Shown: positions 37,257 through 48,968, counted from the stretch's first letter. The stretch is 64,000 nucleotides of DNA from Acidobacteriota bacterium (GCA_014584705.1 JACTMJ010000014.1:186001-250000), one strand, 5' to 3'. Notes: generated from the sequence alone by a model not told the origin. Translations and numbers: made by a program.

Positions 37257-38699
37257 ATGCCACCCGTTTCCCGACGCCAGTTCATCACCGCGGGAGCAGC
37301 GGCCGCGGTTGGGTTCCCGCGCGGTCGCCAAGCCCGCGCACAAGGAAGAGATCGGCCGAATTTGGTCTTCCTGCTGGGCGACGATCATCGCTGGGATGCG
37401 CTCGGCTGCATGGGGAACCGAATCATCCGGACGCCACAGATTGACGGGCTGGCGGCGGCGGGGACGCGCTTTCACAACATGTTCGTCACCACGGCAATCT
37501 GCGTCACCAGCCGGGCCAGTATCTTCACGGGGCTTCATGCGCATGCGCATCGCATCTGGGGCTTCAAGGATTCATTCGCTCCAGACCTTTTCTCCCGCGG
37601 CTATCCGGCCCTGCTCAAGCAGGCGGGCTACCGGAACGGGTTCGTGGGCAAGTGGGGAATCGATGGCGGAAAGATGCCGGAGCAGGCGTTTGACTACTTT
37701 CGCGGTTTCCAAGGGCAGGGAGACTATTTCCCCCAGCCCGGCCACAAGGGCAGGCACCTGACCGACCGGATGGGAGACCAGATGGTGGAGTTCATCGAGG
37801 GGTGCGCGCCGGGAGAGCCGTTCCATCTCTCCGTGAGCTTCAAGGCGCCTCACGTGCAGGATCAGGACCCGCTGCAATTTCTGCCAGACTCCCGGCATTC
37901 CTCGCTGTATCGCGACGCGGAGATCCCAATGCCGGAAACGGCGGCGCCGCGGTTCATCTCCCAACTGCCCCTGAGCGTGCAAGGGTCGGAAGCGCGGCGG
38001 CGATGGGCGGTACGCTTCTCAACACCGGAACTCTACCAGCGTTCCGTAAAAAACTACTACCGGCTGATCACGGGCATCGACGAGCAGGTGGGCCGCTTGC
38101 GGGAAGCGCTTGCGCGGCGCGGCGTGGCGGAGAACACCGTAATCGTGTATGCCGGGGACAACGGGTTCTATCTGGCCGAGCACGGCTTGGCGGGAAAGTG
38201 GTTCATGCACGAGGAATCGATTCGGGTGCCGCTCGTGATCTACGACCCCCGCGCGCCGCGGACGGAACGGGGGCAGGCGGTGGAGCCGATGGCGCTGAAC
38301 ATCGATATTGCGCCGACCCTGCTCGAATACGCCGCGGTGACGGCCCCGACTTCGATGCAGGGAAGGGCGCTGCAACCCTTGCTGAAAGGCCAGCAAGTGC
38401 CGTGGCGAAGCGACTGGTTTTACGCACACCGATTCGAGCATGAGTGGATACCCAAGACAGAGGGTATCCGCACCAACGATTGGAAGTACACGGAGTATCC
38501 CGAGGAAAGCCCTGCGTTTGAGGAGTTGTTCCATCTGAAGGTGGATGAGGATGAGACGCGCAATCTGGCAACGGATGAAGCGTATTCCGCACGCCTCCGC
38601 GCGCTGCGCGAACGGCGACAGGAATGGCTGACCGCTCTCGCCAAATGGACCCCGGAGTGCGACTGGGCTGCGCTCGAACCAGCAGCAAGGAACATTTGA
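37257..38699 (+). CDS. Tat-exported sulfatase
   Basis: A 480-residue type I sulfatase. The signal MPPVSRRQFITAGAAAAVGF has a twin arginine. The Ca-binding LVFLLGDDHRWD, the formylglycine site ICVTSRASIFTG (Cys82), and the later NGFYLAEHGLAGKW and THR-like HLSVSFKAPHV segments define the family. The core CxTSR replaces CxPSR; the change at position +2 is found in many exported sulfatases and should still be oxidised to formylglycine. It needs a maturase not seen here. Start at 37257 is chosen because the signal begins there; the frame is open from 37119. Confidence 0.93.
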   Translation: MPPVSRRQFITAGAAAAVGFPRGRQARAQGRDRPNLVFLLGDDHRWDALGCMGNRIIRTPQIDGLAAAGTRFHNMFVTTAICVTSRASIFTGLHAHAHRIWGFKDSFAPDLFSRGYPALLKQAGYRNGFVGKWGIDGGKMPEQAFDYFRGFQGQGDYFPQPGHKGRHLTDRMGDQMVEFIEGCAPGEPFHLSVSFKAPHVQDQDPLQFLPDSRHSSLYRDAEIPMPETAAPRFISQLPLSVQGSEARRRWAVRFSTPELYQRSVKNYYRLITGIDEQVGRLREALARRGVAENTVIVYAGDNGFYLAEHGLAGKWFMHEESIRVPLVIYDPRAPRTERGQAVEPMALNIDIAPTLLEYAAVTAPTSMQGRALQPLLKGQQVPWRSDWFYAHRFEHEWIPKTEGIRTNDWKYTEYPEESPAFEELFHLKVDEDETRNLATDEAYSARLRALRERRQEWLTALAKWTPECDWAALEPAARNI

Positions 38700-38708
38700 C
38701 GTGTGCTG

Positions 38709-40196
38709 TCAGCGGGAGGCCGTTGGTGAATTGACGGGCGGAGCGGCGGAGATTCCGCTTGAGCCGGTGGGCGAAGCTTTCTTCAGGACGTATGCCTTGT
38801 TCGTCTCCAGATTCGGCTCGGTCTGAACGATTCCGTCCGGCCAAGTTAGCTGGACCGAATCCGCAGTCAGGAAGGAGCGCATGCCGACGTGGAGAGGTGT
38901 TGCTCCGTAAAGAAACTGCTGCATGCGATCCCCCATTTTCACCGTCACAACGGTTCCTTCCACTGTCCGCGCCCCTGCGACATCGCGGAGACCGATGCGC
39001 ATCCAGTGGTTCTCGGTTGCCGTCTGATTGAGGCAACGGAGAATGGAACCATCCTTCGCCACGCCCGCCAGATCGAGCTTTCCGTCGAGGTCGAAATCAG
39101 CCGCCACGAGAGCAGTGGCGACCGTCGCAACCGCCATATCCCGTGACTGGGAGAAGCCGGCGTCATCGCCCGCGAGCAACACGCCGCCGGCAAGCCAATC
39201 CTGCACGGCCAGGTTGGCGAAATCGGCGAAGAGATATCCGCCGTCAGTGGGTACGGACTTTCGAATCTTCCAGGAGGAGCCGAGGTTTTCGAGCAGCGTT
39301 GCGTTCCGGCCTGAGAGAAAGGCGAGGTCCTCCGCGCCGTCACCCGTGAAATCTCCAGCCCGGAGAAGACGTGCCTCGGCGGGGAGTTCGGGGAGGTTCT
39401 TTGCTTCGAATGTTCCATTCAGGTGGTCCTGATATAGCACTCCCGCGCGGTTGCGATAACTGACGACGAAATCAGCGGCCTTTGGTTCCGAGATGCGGCG
39501 GAGGACAACACCCGCCAGCGCGGATCCGGAAACAAACGGGATTGCCCGATGGATTGGAACGAAGCCGGCAGCATTCTGATTGCGAAGAGCGAGGGGCCGG
39601 ACGCCGAGCAGGACCAAATCAAGATCACCGTCATGGTCCAAATCCAGCCATAGCGCTCGCACAAACTGGCCCTTAAAGTTGTAACCGCTCCCCGGCGGCT
39701 CCAAACTGCCTTTGCGATTGGTGAGGATCGACACCCGGCCTGCGGCAATCACGCAAAGGTCCTGTGTCCCATCGTTGTTAAAGTCCGCGGCAGTCACGTC
39801 GCGAACGTCTTTGAAGGAGGTAAGGGGCTCCGCGGCAACCGGCGAAAATCCGCTCGTGTACAGTTGAATCCCTTTGGAAGACCACACGAAAAGCGCGGGC
39901 TTTCCGTCACCCTGGAGATCGAAGACCAGCGAACCGGCAGTGGCGGGATCCGCTGTTCCGAGAAGTTCCTCCGTGGAGAAGGCGATCCTTGGAACCGTGG
40001 CCACCGCGGAATCCGAAGTTCGGGATGGCTGATCCGGGCCGCTTCCAATGGTATCGGGGGAGGGCGTCACCGGCGCGGCAACAGGCTCTCGGGATGAAAC
40101 CATGAGCAGGCAGGCAATGAGCACGATGCCCAATAGCATCGCGGCAAAGATGTTACGAAATCGGGCGAGGACTGGTCGCAACGATGGCAATGGCAT
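38709..40196 (-). CDS. Secreted FG-GAP/VCBS protein with ASPIC-like C-terminus
   Basis: A 495-residue protein: a membrane or signal helix (NIFAAMLLGIVLIACLLMV) at the N-terminus, then repeated FG-GAP blades with Ca-binding Asp-rich loops (DFNNDGTQDL, DLDHDGDLDLVLLG, DFTGDGAEDLAFL, DFDLDGKLDLAG). The C-terminus (NHWMRIGLRD, then VQLTWPDGIVQTEPNLETNK) matches ASPIC/UnbV, common in planctomycetes and acidobacteria. Function is unknown; the fold suggests extracellular binding. The start at 40196 is chosen; 40271 would add 25 residues and overlap the tlpA-like stop region. Same strand as the next genes upstream. Confidence 0.83.
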   Translation of the reverse strand: MPLPSLRPVLARFRNIFAAMLLGIVLIACLLMVSSREPVAAPVTPSPDTIGSGPDQPSRTSDSAVATVPRIAFSTEELLGTADPATAGSLVFDLQGDGKPALFVWSSKGIQLYTSGFSPVAAEPLTSFKDVRDVTAADFNNDGTQDLCVIAAGRVSILTNRKGSLEPPGSGYNFKGQFVRALWLDLDHDGDLDLVLLGVRPLALRNQNAAGFVPIHRAIPFVSGSALAGVVLRRISEPKAADFVVSYRNRAGVLYQDHLNGTFEAKNLPELPAEARLLRAGDFTGDGAEDLAFLSGRNATLLENLGSSWKIRKSVPTDGGYLFADFANLAVQDWLAGGVLLAGDDAGFSQSRDMAVATVATALVAADFDLDGKLDLAGVAKDGSILRCLNQTATENHWMRIGLRDVAGARTVEGTVVTVKMGDRMQQFLYGATPLHVGMRSFLTADSVQLTWPDGIVQTEPNLETNKAYVLKKASPTGSSGISAAPPVNSPTASR

Positions 40197-40276
40197 CGAA
40201 ATCTCCAGGCAGGGCAGCACGAGCGGAGCGACTGGTTGCTGGCGGCGGCTCCGCGCCGAGCGTCCCCGCAAAACGG

Positions 40277-41686
<1,410 letters not shown>

Positions 41687-41701
41687 GATGCAGCGGAATT
41701 A

Positions 41702-42340
41702 CTATGGCGCGGGGATCGCGTTGCTTTCGCGAATGTAGCGCGCCAGAGCATCGGCCCGATCGCGGGCGATGTTCATAAAGCGCTTGTTCTTGGCGATCCG
41801 GTCAAGTAATGGAAGAAAGTGCTCGGTGCCAATTAGGCGCTCCCGGGTGCGTGCCTGGTCCATCAAGGTCAACGCATCGTAAACCCCAAGACGATCGAAG
41901 CGGACGGTGTATTCCAGTTTGATAAACAGGCGCTGGGATTCGCCCATTTTCTCGAAGTATTCCTGCAGCTTCTGTACGGAGGGATCGACCGAATAGTTAT
42001 AGGTCTGCGAACCCGGAGTTGCGCCTTCGAACTGAAACGTCTTTTCCCCCATGCGAGCAATGGGAAGGTCCGATTCGAGCTTGCGAGTGAAATGGCCAAG
42101 GGAATCGGCCAGCTCAAAGATCTCAGCGGTGAGGGGGAGCGCCACTTTGAACCCCACGGGGTTGGGATCGTCCTTGGCCTCTTTGTAGAGTGCGGCGCCC
42201 GTTCGATCCACGGCGATTTCCTGAAATTCCGGGTTGCTGCCGGCAAACACCTTCCGAAAGACAATGCGGTCTTCGGCCTTTTGGGCCGCGGCCATGGAAA
42301 CAAGCGCGAGAAGCAACCCAACGGCAAGCGAAAATTTCAT
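41702..42340 (-). CDS. Hypothetical exported protein
   Basis: A 212-residue protein with a signal peptide (residues 1-19, [10 protein letters not shown]). The rest is mixed, with no motif I recognise; the last third is helical ([35 protein letters not shown]). The start overlaps the ruvC stop by four bases (ATGA), so it is translated with ruvC. It precedes the thioredoxin-like gene by 15 bases; the group may be an operon. Confidence 0.72.
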   Translation of the reverse strand: MKFSLAVGLLLALVSMAAAQKAEDRIVFRKVFAGSNPEFQEIAVDRTGAALYKEAKDDPNPVGFKVALPLTAEIFELADSLGHFTRKLESDLPIARMGEKTFQFEGATPGSQTYNYSVDPSVQKLQEYFEKMGESQRLFIKLEYTVRFDRLGVYDALTLMDQARTRERLIGTEHFLPLLDRIAKNKRFMNIARDRADALARYIRESNAIPAP

Positions 42341-42831
42341 GGTTGGCGGAATTGCTGCTGAAAACTCTGATGCGCGGCGCAGCAGATGGCGGCGGCCAAA
42401 GCGTCGGCGGCATCTTCCGACGCCGGAGCCTCGGGCAGATTCAGCAGGGCTTGCACCATCTGCTGCACCTGGTTCTTCTGCGCTTTGCCATACCCTACCA
42501 CACTCAACTTGATGGCATTGGGGCTGTATTCGTTACAGGGAATCCCTGCCTGAGCGATCGCCAGCATCGCCACGCCCCGGACATGCGCCAACTTGAGTGC
42601 GCTCTGAGTATTGGCATGGCTGAAGATGTCCTCCACGGCCGCGGAGACGGGTTGGTGGGCCTCGATCACGCGGATCAGGCCCTCATAGATGGTTTGCAAT
42701 CGCGCCTCGAAGGGCTGGGACGGCTTCGTATGAATCGTTCCGGTGTAGACAAGCGAATGCGCCCTGCCATCGCTCTCGATAACACCGACGCCCGTGCGGA
42801 TTGAGCCGCAATCCACTCCCAGAATGCGCAT
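42337..42831 (-). CDS. ruvC: Holliday junction resolvase RuvC
   Basis: A 164-residue endonuclease. Seen: [17 protein letters not shown] with Asp7 at the first acidic site, [22 protein letters not shown] with the Glu site, and [16 protein letters not shown] with the paired Asp/Asp. These metal sites cleave four-way junctions in recombination. Start at 42831 puts Asp7 correctly. RuvA and RuvB are not beside it. YebC lies upstream on the same strand, 34 bases away, a common arrangement. Confidence 0.96.
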   Translation of the reverse strand: MRILGVDCGSIRTGVGVIESDGRAHSLVYTGTIHTKPSQPFEARLQTIYEGLIRVIEAHQPVSAAVEDIFSHANTQSALKLAHVRGVAMLAIAQAGIPCNEYSPNAIKLSVVGYGKAQKNQVQQMVQALLNLPEAPASEDAADALAAAICCAAHQSFQQQFRQP

Positions 42832-42865
42832 GAATGCCTTGTCCGCCCCCACGGATGGGCCAGAA

Positions 42866-43612
42866 TCAGGAGCTTAGCCGTTCCATCTCCGCATCGTCGA
42901 TGTCGAAATTCGAGTACACGTTCTGGACATCGTCGTGGTCTTCGAGAAGCTCCATCATCTTCATGGTTGCCGACGCATCCTTGCCCGCAAGCTCAATGGT
43001 GTTCTTGGGGATCATGGCGATCTGGCTGCTCTCGGTGATGATACCGGCCTTCTCCAGCGCCTCCGTCACGGCCGCATGGCAATCCACGGGCGAGAGAACC
43101 TCGAAGGACTCGCCATCCGCACGCACGTCCTCAGCCCCGACTTCGAGCACCAATTCCATCAGATCGTCCTCCGCAATCAGGGATGCGTTCACAAAGACCT
43201 GACTGCGCCGATCAAACATCCAGGCGACGCTGCCTACTTCGCCCAGATTGCCGCCGTTCTTCGAAAACATGTGCCGAATCTCGCTGACGGTGCGGTTCCG
43301 GTTATCCGTGGCCACTTCGACCATCACGGCCGCGCCACCGGGCGTGTAGCCCTCAAACGTGATTTCGTCAATTTCGCCGCCTTCCAGTTCTCCCGTGCCG
43401 CGCAGGATGGCGCGCTTGATGTTTTCGGCGGGCATACTCACCGCCTTGGCGGCCGAGATGGCGGTGCGCAGACGGGCATTGGAATCGGGATCTCCGCCGG
43501 AGCGGGCCGCAATCGTAATTTCCTTGATGAGACGGGTGAAGATCTTGCCGCGCTTGGAATCAGCCGCGGCTTTCTTATGCTTGATCGTGGACCATTTATT
43601 ATGCCCGGACAT
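42866..43612 (-). CDS. yebC: YebC/PmpR-family transcriptional or translational regulator
   Basis: A 248-residue protein of normal length. [20 protein letters not shown] at the start and [20 protein letters not shown] are the family signatures. Members bind DNA or ribosomes (recent work assigns a role at polyproline stalls). It heads the leftward unit yebC-ruvC-secreted proteins. Confidence 0.97.
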   Translation of the reverse strand: MSGHNKWSTIKHKKAAADSKRGKIFTRLIKEITIAARSGGDPDSNARLRTAISAAKAVSMPAENIKRAILRGTGELEGGEIDEITFEGYTPGGAAVMVEVATDNRNRTVSEIRHMFSKNGGNLGEVGSVAWMFDRRSQVFVNASLIAEDDLMELVLEVGAEDVRADGESFEVLSPVDCHAAVTEALEKAGIITESSQIAMIPKNTIELAGKDASATMKMMELLEDHDDVQNVYSNFDIDDAEMERLSS

Positions 43613-43770
43613 CTGAGAACCTCAAAGTACTGGAGTTAGTTTGAAATGGAAGCGGAGCGGAGATATCCGGCGGGAGGAACCCGAAACCTATCTCGTTTCG
43701 TCCAATCTTTCACATTAGCAAATGCGCTGGAATGAGGCAACCCTTCTGTAATGAAGGAGTTAGAATTAGA

Positions 43771-44180
43771 GGGACCCGGCGGGCGATAAGCCGGTTTCTG
43801 TCTCCCGCCACCCTGGAGGCGACGGGCGGTAGCCATTCCTCTTGGCTTGCCATCACTGACAAGCTCCAGCAGCCTACCCGGGAGTGGTAACGAGACGGGC
43901 CGCCTCATCCTCCCCTATTTGGCCTTGCTCCACGCGGGGTTTACCCTGCCGAAGGAATTGCTCCCTTCGCGGTGCGCTCTTACCGCACCATTTCACCCTT
44001 ACCATTCTCCTGATTCGACCGAAGCCGGCCAGGCGATGGCGGTATCCTTTCTGTTGCACTTGCCGTAGCTTGCGCCTTTAAGCGCAGCCCCCGGCCGTTA
44101 GCCGGCGCGTTGCCCTGCGGAGACCGGACTTTCCTCCATACGGCTTACGCCGTACGGCGGCTACCTGCTGGCCGGATCCC
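43771..44180 (-). ncRNA. rnpB: RNase P RNA (bacterial type A)
   Basis: Read on the minus strand, the 5' end GGGATCCGG (44180-44172) pairs with the 3' end CCGGGTCCC (43779-43771) as helix P1. The universally conserved GAGGAAAGTCCGG lies near 44130-44140, and AGAGGAATGGCTACCGCCC followed by ACAGAAACCGGCTTATCG close the RNA. A length of about 410 bases is normal for type A. It makes mature tRNA 5' ends together with RnpA. Confidence 0.95.
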
Positions 44181-44186
44181 GTCTAC

Positions 44187-44216
44187 ACCTTAGCAGTTGG
44201 CGCGGCCAAATGTAAA
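44187..44216 (-). promoter_or_regulatory. Candidate rnpB promoter
   Basis: On the minus strand TTTACA (44211-44216) and TAAGGT (44187-44192) are 18 bases apart, and the predicted start of RNase P RNA falls seven bases after the -10. The agreement supports both calls. Confidence 0.6.
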
Positions 44217-44387
44217 TTCCTGAAACCGCACAATACATTTGATCCCAAGCAGTTCCGGCGATTGCAGTATCATGGAAACTGACCAATTTAGTTGTTTGTC
44301 TTCCGTTTTGCGGCTTTTATGCGGAACTGCACTTCAGTTTTGGGCGCAATCTCCGATTTACACAAATTAACGAAGGGATCCGGCACT

Positions 44388-47234
44388 ATGAGATCGAAAC
44401 GGGTACGCCTTCCCATGATCGGGAAGCTGATGAGCTTGCTTCTGGCGGGAGTTATGGTGCTCGCCGGACAGGGACTCACCACGGAGGCCTCGCCGAGAGA
44501 TTGGGAAGAAGTGAACTTTGTGTTCGATTCCGCCGTGTTGAGCGACGGCTATCCCAGCCTCTTGCGGCTGGCGGAATTGCTGAAACAGAATCCCAGCTAT
44601 CGTTTAGAACTGACGGGACATACCGATTCCAAAGGATCCGTGAAGTACAACGAAGGCCTCTCCTTGCGGCGTTCAAACACGGTGAAGGAGTTTCTGGTGA
44701 AGTATGGCGCCAGCGCCAGCCAGATCACCACCGTCGGGCATAGCAAGACTGCCCCGAAAGCCTCGAATAGTACCGACGAGGGCCGTTTCATGAACCGCCG
44801 TGTAGTGATGACACTGCGCGACGGCAACGGGAATATCGTCGCGGCCGGCGGGGTGGGCGATTCCATCAGCGCGCTCCAGGACTTCATGAAGAAGCAGGAA
44901 GAGTGCTGCAACGAGATTCTGAAACGACTCGATAAGCTTGACGATATCCTGAACGCCCTCAATGGCCTGAAGAATGAGAATGACAAGCTCCGCGCCGAAC
45001 TCGGCCAGTTGAAGAGCAACCAGGACGACCTTGCAAACCGGATGGCCAGTGCCGCGGCCCCGGCGGCGGCTAGCTCCGCAACCGCTGCCGCGCCGCTCGC
45101 GCCCGCTACGGCGCTCCGCTCCGGGAGTGACGAAGACCGGGCCGAGTACCCCGGCTACAACACCAACAAGTTCACTCTGATGGGCATCAACTTTGGGCCG
45201 CGGACGCCGGACGGAGACATCACGGTAAATGCGCGCGCCCGCTATTTCAATGCGTACAACCGTCATTTTGCCCTGCAATCCGAGGGTGAGTATTTCTACT
45301 GGAAGGACCGGCAGGAAGGCCAGTTCGACATCGGTCTAGTCGGACGAGGCGGCCCGTTGCAATTGGGATTGTTCTCCAGCTTTAAGCATGTGAACTTCTC
45401 CGATTACAAGAGCGGTGCCACGCTGGGCCAGGCGTCCGGAACGGTGGATTACGTATTCAACCGCGGACGGTTGGGCATCTTCGGAACGAAGGCCCTCCTC
45501 ACGGACCGACTTCTCGACTCGATTCAGGTCAACAATGTCCTTCGCCGCGACACGTATCTGGCGGTGGTGGACCAATTCGGTATGTCCGGCCAGGTGGGAC
45601 TCTGGGGTGATGCGTATCTCGAAGGAAACCTCGGCAAGCTGTTCCGCCGGTACGGGGACGACAAGATGGGTGGCATGGGCCGGATCGTACAACCGATCAA
45701 CCGCCTCTTTGCGTTCACCGTGGAAGGCGGTGTCAACGAATCTCTCGTGGGCAATTCCGGGAACACCGGCCGTTTCGCGGTTGGCGTTCAACTTGGCAAT
45801 TTCCTGCGGCCGAAGGATTACGGCTCAGCCAATGGTCCCGTTCCGGTGGATATTCCCCGCATCCGCTATGAACTCGTGACCCGTGACGTGCGCTCCGGCA
45901 ATACTCCGCCGATCGCAGACGCGGGCGGCGATCGGTTCGGCGCCGCGGCGGGACAGTTCACACTGGACGGCAGCGCCTCTTACGATCCGGATGGCGATAC
46001 GATCAGCTATCAGTGGGAACAGACCTCCGGCCCGACGGTGGCAATTTCGGGTACCACGCAGAGCCGCGCAACCTTTACGGCGGAGCTAAACCAAACTTAC
46101 GTGTTCCGTTTGACGGTGCGCGACGAGCATGGGGCATCCGCGGTGGCACGAGCAACCATTTCCACGCAGCAGTTGGGGAACGGAACTCCGGGCGGCGGAC
46201 TCCGCATTACCCGGTTTGAAGCCTCCCCGATGAACATTGCTCCGGGAGAAAGCGCAACACTTTCGTGGATCACGGAAGGGGCGGATGCCGTGAATATCAC
46301 CGGCGTAGGCAGCGTGGAAGGCTCGGGTAGCCGCGCGGTGAACCCGACGCAAACCACGACCTACGTGCTTACTGCAACGCGCGGCACGGCAACGGTACAG
46401 AGTTCCGTTACCGTGACGGTGGGCAGCGCGGCGGCGCCTCGCATTCTGCGCTTCACGGCCAGCGAGTCACAGATTCTGCCCGGCGGCCAATCGAATCTGC
46501 TCTGGGAAGTGGAGAACGCCACTGAAGTCACCATCAGTACAATCGGTGTCGTGAACGGCTCCGGCTCTTCGGCTGTATCGCCGACGACAACGACCACCTA
46601 CGTGCTGACGGCACGGAATGCGACCGGGCAGGCCTCGGCGCAAACGGTGGTTTCGGTGACCGCGCCTGTGAAGATTCTGGACTTCAAGGCCTCGCCAACC
46701 GGCGCGGCCCAGCCTGGAACCCCGATCACGCTCTCCTGGGAAACGCAGGGTGCGCAACAGGTGGTGATCACCGGCATCGGTACGGTGGATCCCTCCGGCC
46801 AGATGCAGGTGACGCCGACAACAAGCGTGAGCTACACGCTGATCGCCTACGGCCCGGTTAATAACGCGAGCGCCGTGGTTGTGGTCCAGATTGGCGGCAC
46901 TTCCGGAAGCGGCGGCTCCGGTGCAAACCGGCCTCCGGTGGCGAATGCCGGTCCGGACCGGACGGTGAACCAGCAGTTCATCACGCTCGATGGGACCGGT
47001 TCGTTTGATCCCGATGGCAATCCGCTCACATACCGGTGGCGGTCCATCGGCAACAAGCAGGCCGTGATCATCAATGCGGAGACGCCAACTCCGACGATCA
47101 ATGCATTCAACGGCGGCCCGGGTGAGTACATCTTTGAACTCACTGTGACCGATTCGTTCGGCGCCTTTACGGTGGATACGGTGCGGATCATCCTGAGCGG
47201 GGACGCACCGACCAACCCGAATCCGGCCCCGTAG
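44388..47234 (+). CDS. OmpA-domain, beta-barrel and Ig/PKD mosaic outer-membrane protein
   Basis: A 948-residue exported protein. Signal peptide at about 1-35. Residues ~38-125 are an OmpA-like peptidoglycan-binding domain (VNFVFDSAVLSDGYPSLLRLAELL, LTGHTDSKG, MNRRVVMTL), here at the N-terminus, not the C-terminus. A coiled coil (EILKRLDKLDDILNALNGLK) follows to ~195, then an Ala-rich linker and about 270 residues of alternating strands resembling a beta-barrel. From ~510 there is a PKD domain (ADAGGDRFGAAAGQFTLDGSASYDPDGDT), three Ig-like repeats each with the ..SWITEGA/LLWEVEN/SWETQG core, and a terminal PKD domain ending before a Pro tail. Start at 44388. Confidence 0.78.
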   Translation: MRSKRVRLPMIGKLMSLLLAGVMVLAGQGLTTEASPRDWEEVNFVFDSAVLSDGYPSLLRLAELLKQNPSYRLELTGHTDSKGSVKYNEGLSLRRSNTVKEFLVKYGASASQITTVGHSKTAPKASNSTDEGRFMNRRVVMTLRDGNGNIVAAGGVGDSISALQDFMKKQEECCNEILKRLDKLDDILNALNGLKNENDKLRAELGQLKSNQDDLANRMASAAAPAAASSATAAAPLAPATALRSGSDEDRAEYPGYNTNKFTLMGINFGPRTPDGDITVNARARYFNAYNRHFALQSEGEYFYWKDRQEGQFDIGLVGRGGPLQLGLFSSFKHVNFSDYKSGATLGQASGTVDYVFNRGRLGIFGTKALLTDRLLDSIQVNNVLRRDTYLAVVDQFGMSGQVGLWGDAYLEGNLGKLFRRYGDDKMGGMGRIVQPINRLFAFTVEGGVNESLVGNSGNTGRFAVGVQLGNFLRPKDYGSANGPVPVDIPRIRYELVTRDVRSGNTPPIADAGGDRFGAAAGQFTLDGSASYDPDGDTISYQWEQTSGPTVAISGTTQSRATFTAELNQTYVFRLTVRDEHGASAVARATISTQQLGNGTPGGGLRITRFEASPMNIAPGESATLSWITEGADAVNITGVGSVEGSGSRAVNPTQTTTYVLTATRGTATVQSSVTVTVGSAAAPRILRFTASESQILPGGQSNLLWEVENATEVTISTIGVVNGSGSSAVSPTTTTTYVLTARNATGQASAQTVVSVTAPVKILDFKASPTGAAQPGTPITLSWETQGAQQVVITGIGTVDPSGQMQVTPTTSVSYTLIAYGPVNNASAVVVVQIGGTSGSGGSGANRPPVANAGPDRTVNQQFITLDGTGSFDPDGNPLTYRWRSIGNKQAVIINAETPTPTINAFNGGPGEYIFELTVTDSFGAFTVDTVRIILSGDAPTNPNPAP

Positions 47235-47240
47235 TATATG

Positions 47241-47283
47241 CGATCGGGAGGCGTGCCTTGAAACAATGCACGCCTCCCGATCG
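47241..47283 (+). terminator. Perfect 16-bp hairpin after the OmpA-mosaic gene
   Basis: CGATCGGGAGGCGTGC at 47241-47256 pairs exactly with 47268-47283 around an 11-base loop, six bases after the stop codon. No T run follows, as for the other hairpins here, which suggests stem-dependent termination. Confidence 0.72.
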
Positions 47284-47352
47284 TGATGTATAATCAGAAC
47301 TTAGGGCTAGTCTACCCGACTGGCCTTTTTCTATTCGAAGGCAGTTCCCACT

Positions 47353-47601
47353 ATGAGCGCACGTCAATTTCGAGCCACCAAAGCCCAGGCAGCCGCGATC
47401 CCGGACGATCCGGAACGCAGCCGCTTCCGTTTCATTACCGTGGCCGCCCGCCGGGCGCGACAGTTGCAGGCGGGGGCAAGACCGTATCTGCTTTCCGCCA
47501 CCAGCAAGCCTACGGCTATCGCCATGGAAGAAGTGCGGCGCGGACTGGTGGAATACGAAGTGCTCGATTCCGACGCGCTGGCATCCTTGGCCGAAGCGTA
47601 G
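47353..47601 (+). CDS. rpoZ: RNA polymerase subunit omega
   Basis: An 82-residue protein with the omega pattern SRFRFITVAARRARQLQ and TAIAMEEVRRGLVEYEV. It stabilises beta-prime. A TATAAT lies at 47289-47294, about 60 bases upstream, without a clear -35 at standard spacing. It leads a rightward series rpoZ-coaBC-UDG. Confidence 0.92.
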   Translation: MSARQFRATKAQAAAIPDDPERSRFRFITVAARRARQLQAGARPYLLSATSKPTAIAMEEVRRGLVEYEVLDSDALASLAEA

Positions 47602-47753
47602 CGCGCACTCGGCCCGCACAGCGCGCCCGAACGCGCCGGAACTTGCCGGTGACGCACCGGGAAGACAGCTGCCTGAATTGCAGCAGCGTTGTTGCTCACG
47701 CCCGCTTGCAGGTTTTCCCTTAGCGTGAGGATCATCCTCATGGAGCTGGCCCC

Positions 47754-48968
47754 ATGAAAATTGCGCTTGGAGTTGGGGGCGGCATCGCCGCGTACAAGGC
47801 TGCTGAACTGGCCAGGCTTCTGATGGAGCGAGGCCATGAGGTGGAGGCCATCCTCACAGCCGGGGCGCGGGAGTTTATCCAACCCCTCACTTTTGCCGCG
47901 CTCACGGGACGAAAGGTGATCACCGATCTCTTCGCGGGTGGCGGATCCGACGAAGTGCTGTCGAGCGCCATCGAGCATATTCGTGTAGCCAAGGACAACG
48001 ATCTCTTGCTGGTTGCCCCCGCAACCGCCGATCTACTCGGGAAATTTGCGGCTGGATTGGCGCCGGACTTCCTTACCACCACCTACCTGGCTTTCCCCGG
48101 TCCGGTGGTATTAGCTCCCGCGATGAACACCAATATGTGGGAGCACGCAGCCACCCAGACCAATATCAGTACCCTGCGTGATCGAGGGAATCACATCGTT
48201 CCCCCGGGTTCCGGCCACCTGGCCTGCGGCATGGTGGGAGTAGGCCGTTTGGCCGAACTCGGCGAGATTGCGCTTGCGGCCGAAAGCGCCTTCAGCCCCC
48301 GGCGGGACTTGGCGCATGAGACCCTGTTAATCACCGCCGGACCCACACAGGAACCGCTTGACCCGGTGCGGTTTCTCTCCAACCGATCCAGCGGCAAAAT
48401 GGGCTACGCCCTGGCTGAAGCGGCACGTTCACGGGGAGCACGGGTGGTGCTGGTGAGCGGACCGGTGAACTTGAAACCCCTGGGCGGGGTAGAGACCGTG
48501 CGGGTGAAAACGGCGAGAGAGATGCGGGACGCCGTGATCGCACGGCTGCCGGAAGCCACCATGATCATCAAGGCGGCGGCAGTAGCCGATTTCCATCTCG
48601 AAGAAATTCCCGATCATAAGGTGAAGAAGACACCGGGGACTTTTCGTCTGGAGCTTAGCGCCACTCCCGACATTCTGGCCGAAGTCGGAGCGCGGAGGGC
48701 GAGGAACCAGTTGCTGATTGGCTTTGCGGCGGAGACGCAGGATCTTGTCCGGGAAGCGCGGCGAAAGCTGGAGACGAAGAACTGCGATATGGTGGTGGGG
48801 AACCTGGTGGGCGATGGGCTCGCGTTTGACTCGGACGAGAATGCCGTTACCTTAGTGACGCGGGACGGAGATGCGATTTCCGTCCCGACCGCATCGAAGA
48901 AAGAGATTGCTCACCGGATCCTGGACGAAGCGTTGCACCTGCGCGCGGCACTCCCCATGACCCCATGA
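47754..48968 (+). CDS. coaBC: Bifunctional phosphopantothenoylcysteine decarboxylase / phosphopantothenate-cysteine ligase
   Basis: A 404-residue CoA biosynthesis enzyme. The N-terminal flavoprotein half has GVGGGIAAYKAAELARLL, the active His in SSAIEHIRVAK, the APAMNTNMWE loop and the catalytic Cys in SGHLACGMVGVGRL. The C-terminal ligase half (from ~190) has LITAGPTQEPLDPVRFLSNRSSGKMGYALA and VSGPV. It fuses the two steps that lead to 4'-phosphopantetheine. The stop overlaps the start of the uracil-DNA glycosylase gene by four bases. Confidence 0.97.
   Translation: MKIALGVGGGIAAYKAAELARLLMERGHEVEAILTAGAREFIQPLTFAALTGRKVITDLFAGGGSDEVLSSAIEHIRVAKDNDLLLVAPATADLLGKFAAGLAPDFLTTTYLAFPGPVVLAPAMNTNMWEHAATQTNISTLRDRGNHIVPPGSGHLACGMVGVGRLAELGEIALAAESAFSPRRDLAHETLLITAGPTQEPLDPVRFLSNRSSGKMGYALAEAARSRGARVVLVSGPVNLKPLGGVETVRVKTAREMRDAVIARLPEATMIIKAAAVADFHLEEIPDHKVKKTPGTFRLELSATPDILAEVGARRARNQLLIGFAAETQDLVREARRKLETKNCDMVVGNLVGDGLAFDSDENAVTLVTRDGDAISVPTASKKEIAHRILDEALHLRAALPMTP

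Noticed and set aside
38019..39036. Minus-strand frames opposite the sulfatase and its 3' flank
   Set aside because: No motif or start site; coding signal lies on the sulfatase strand.
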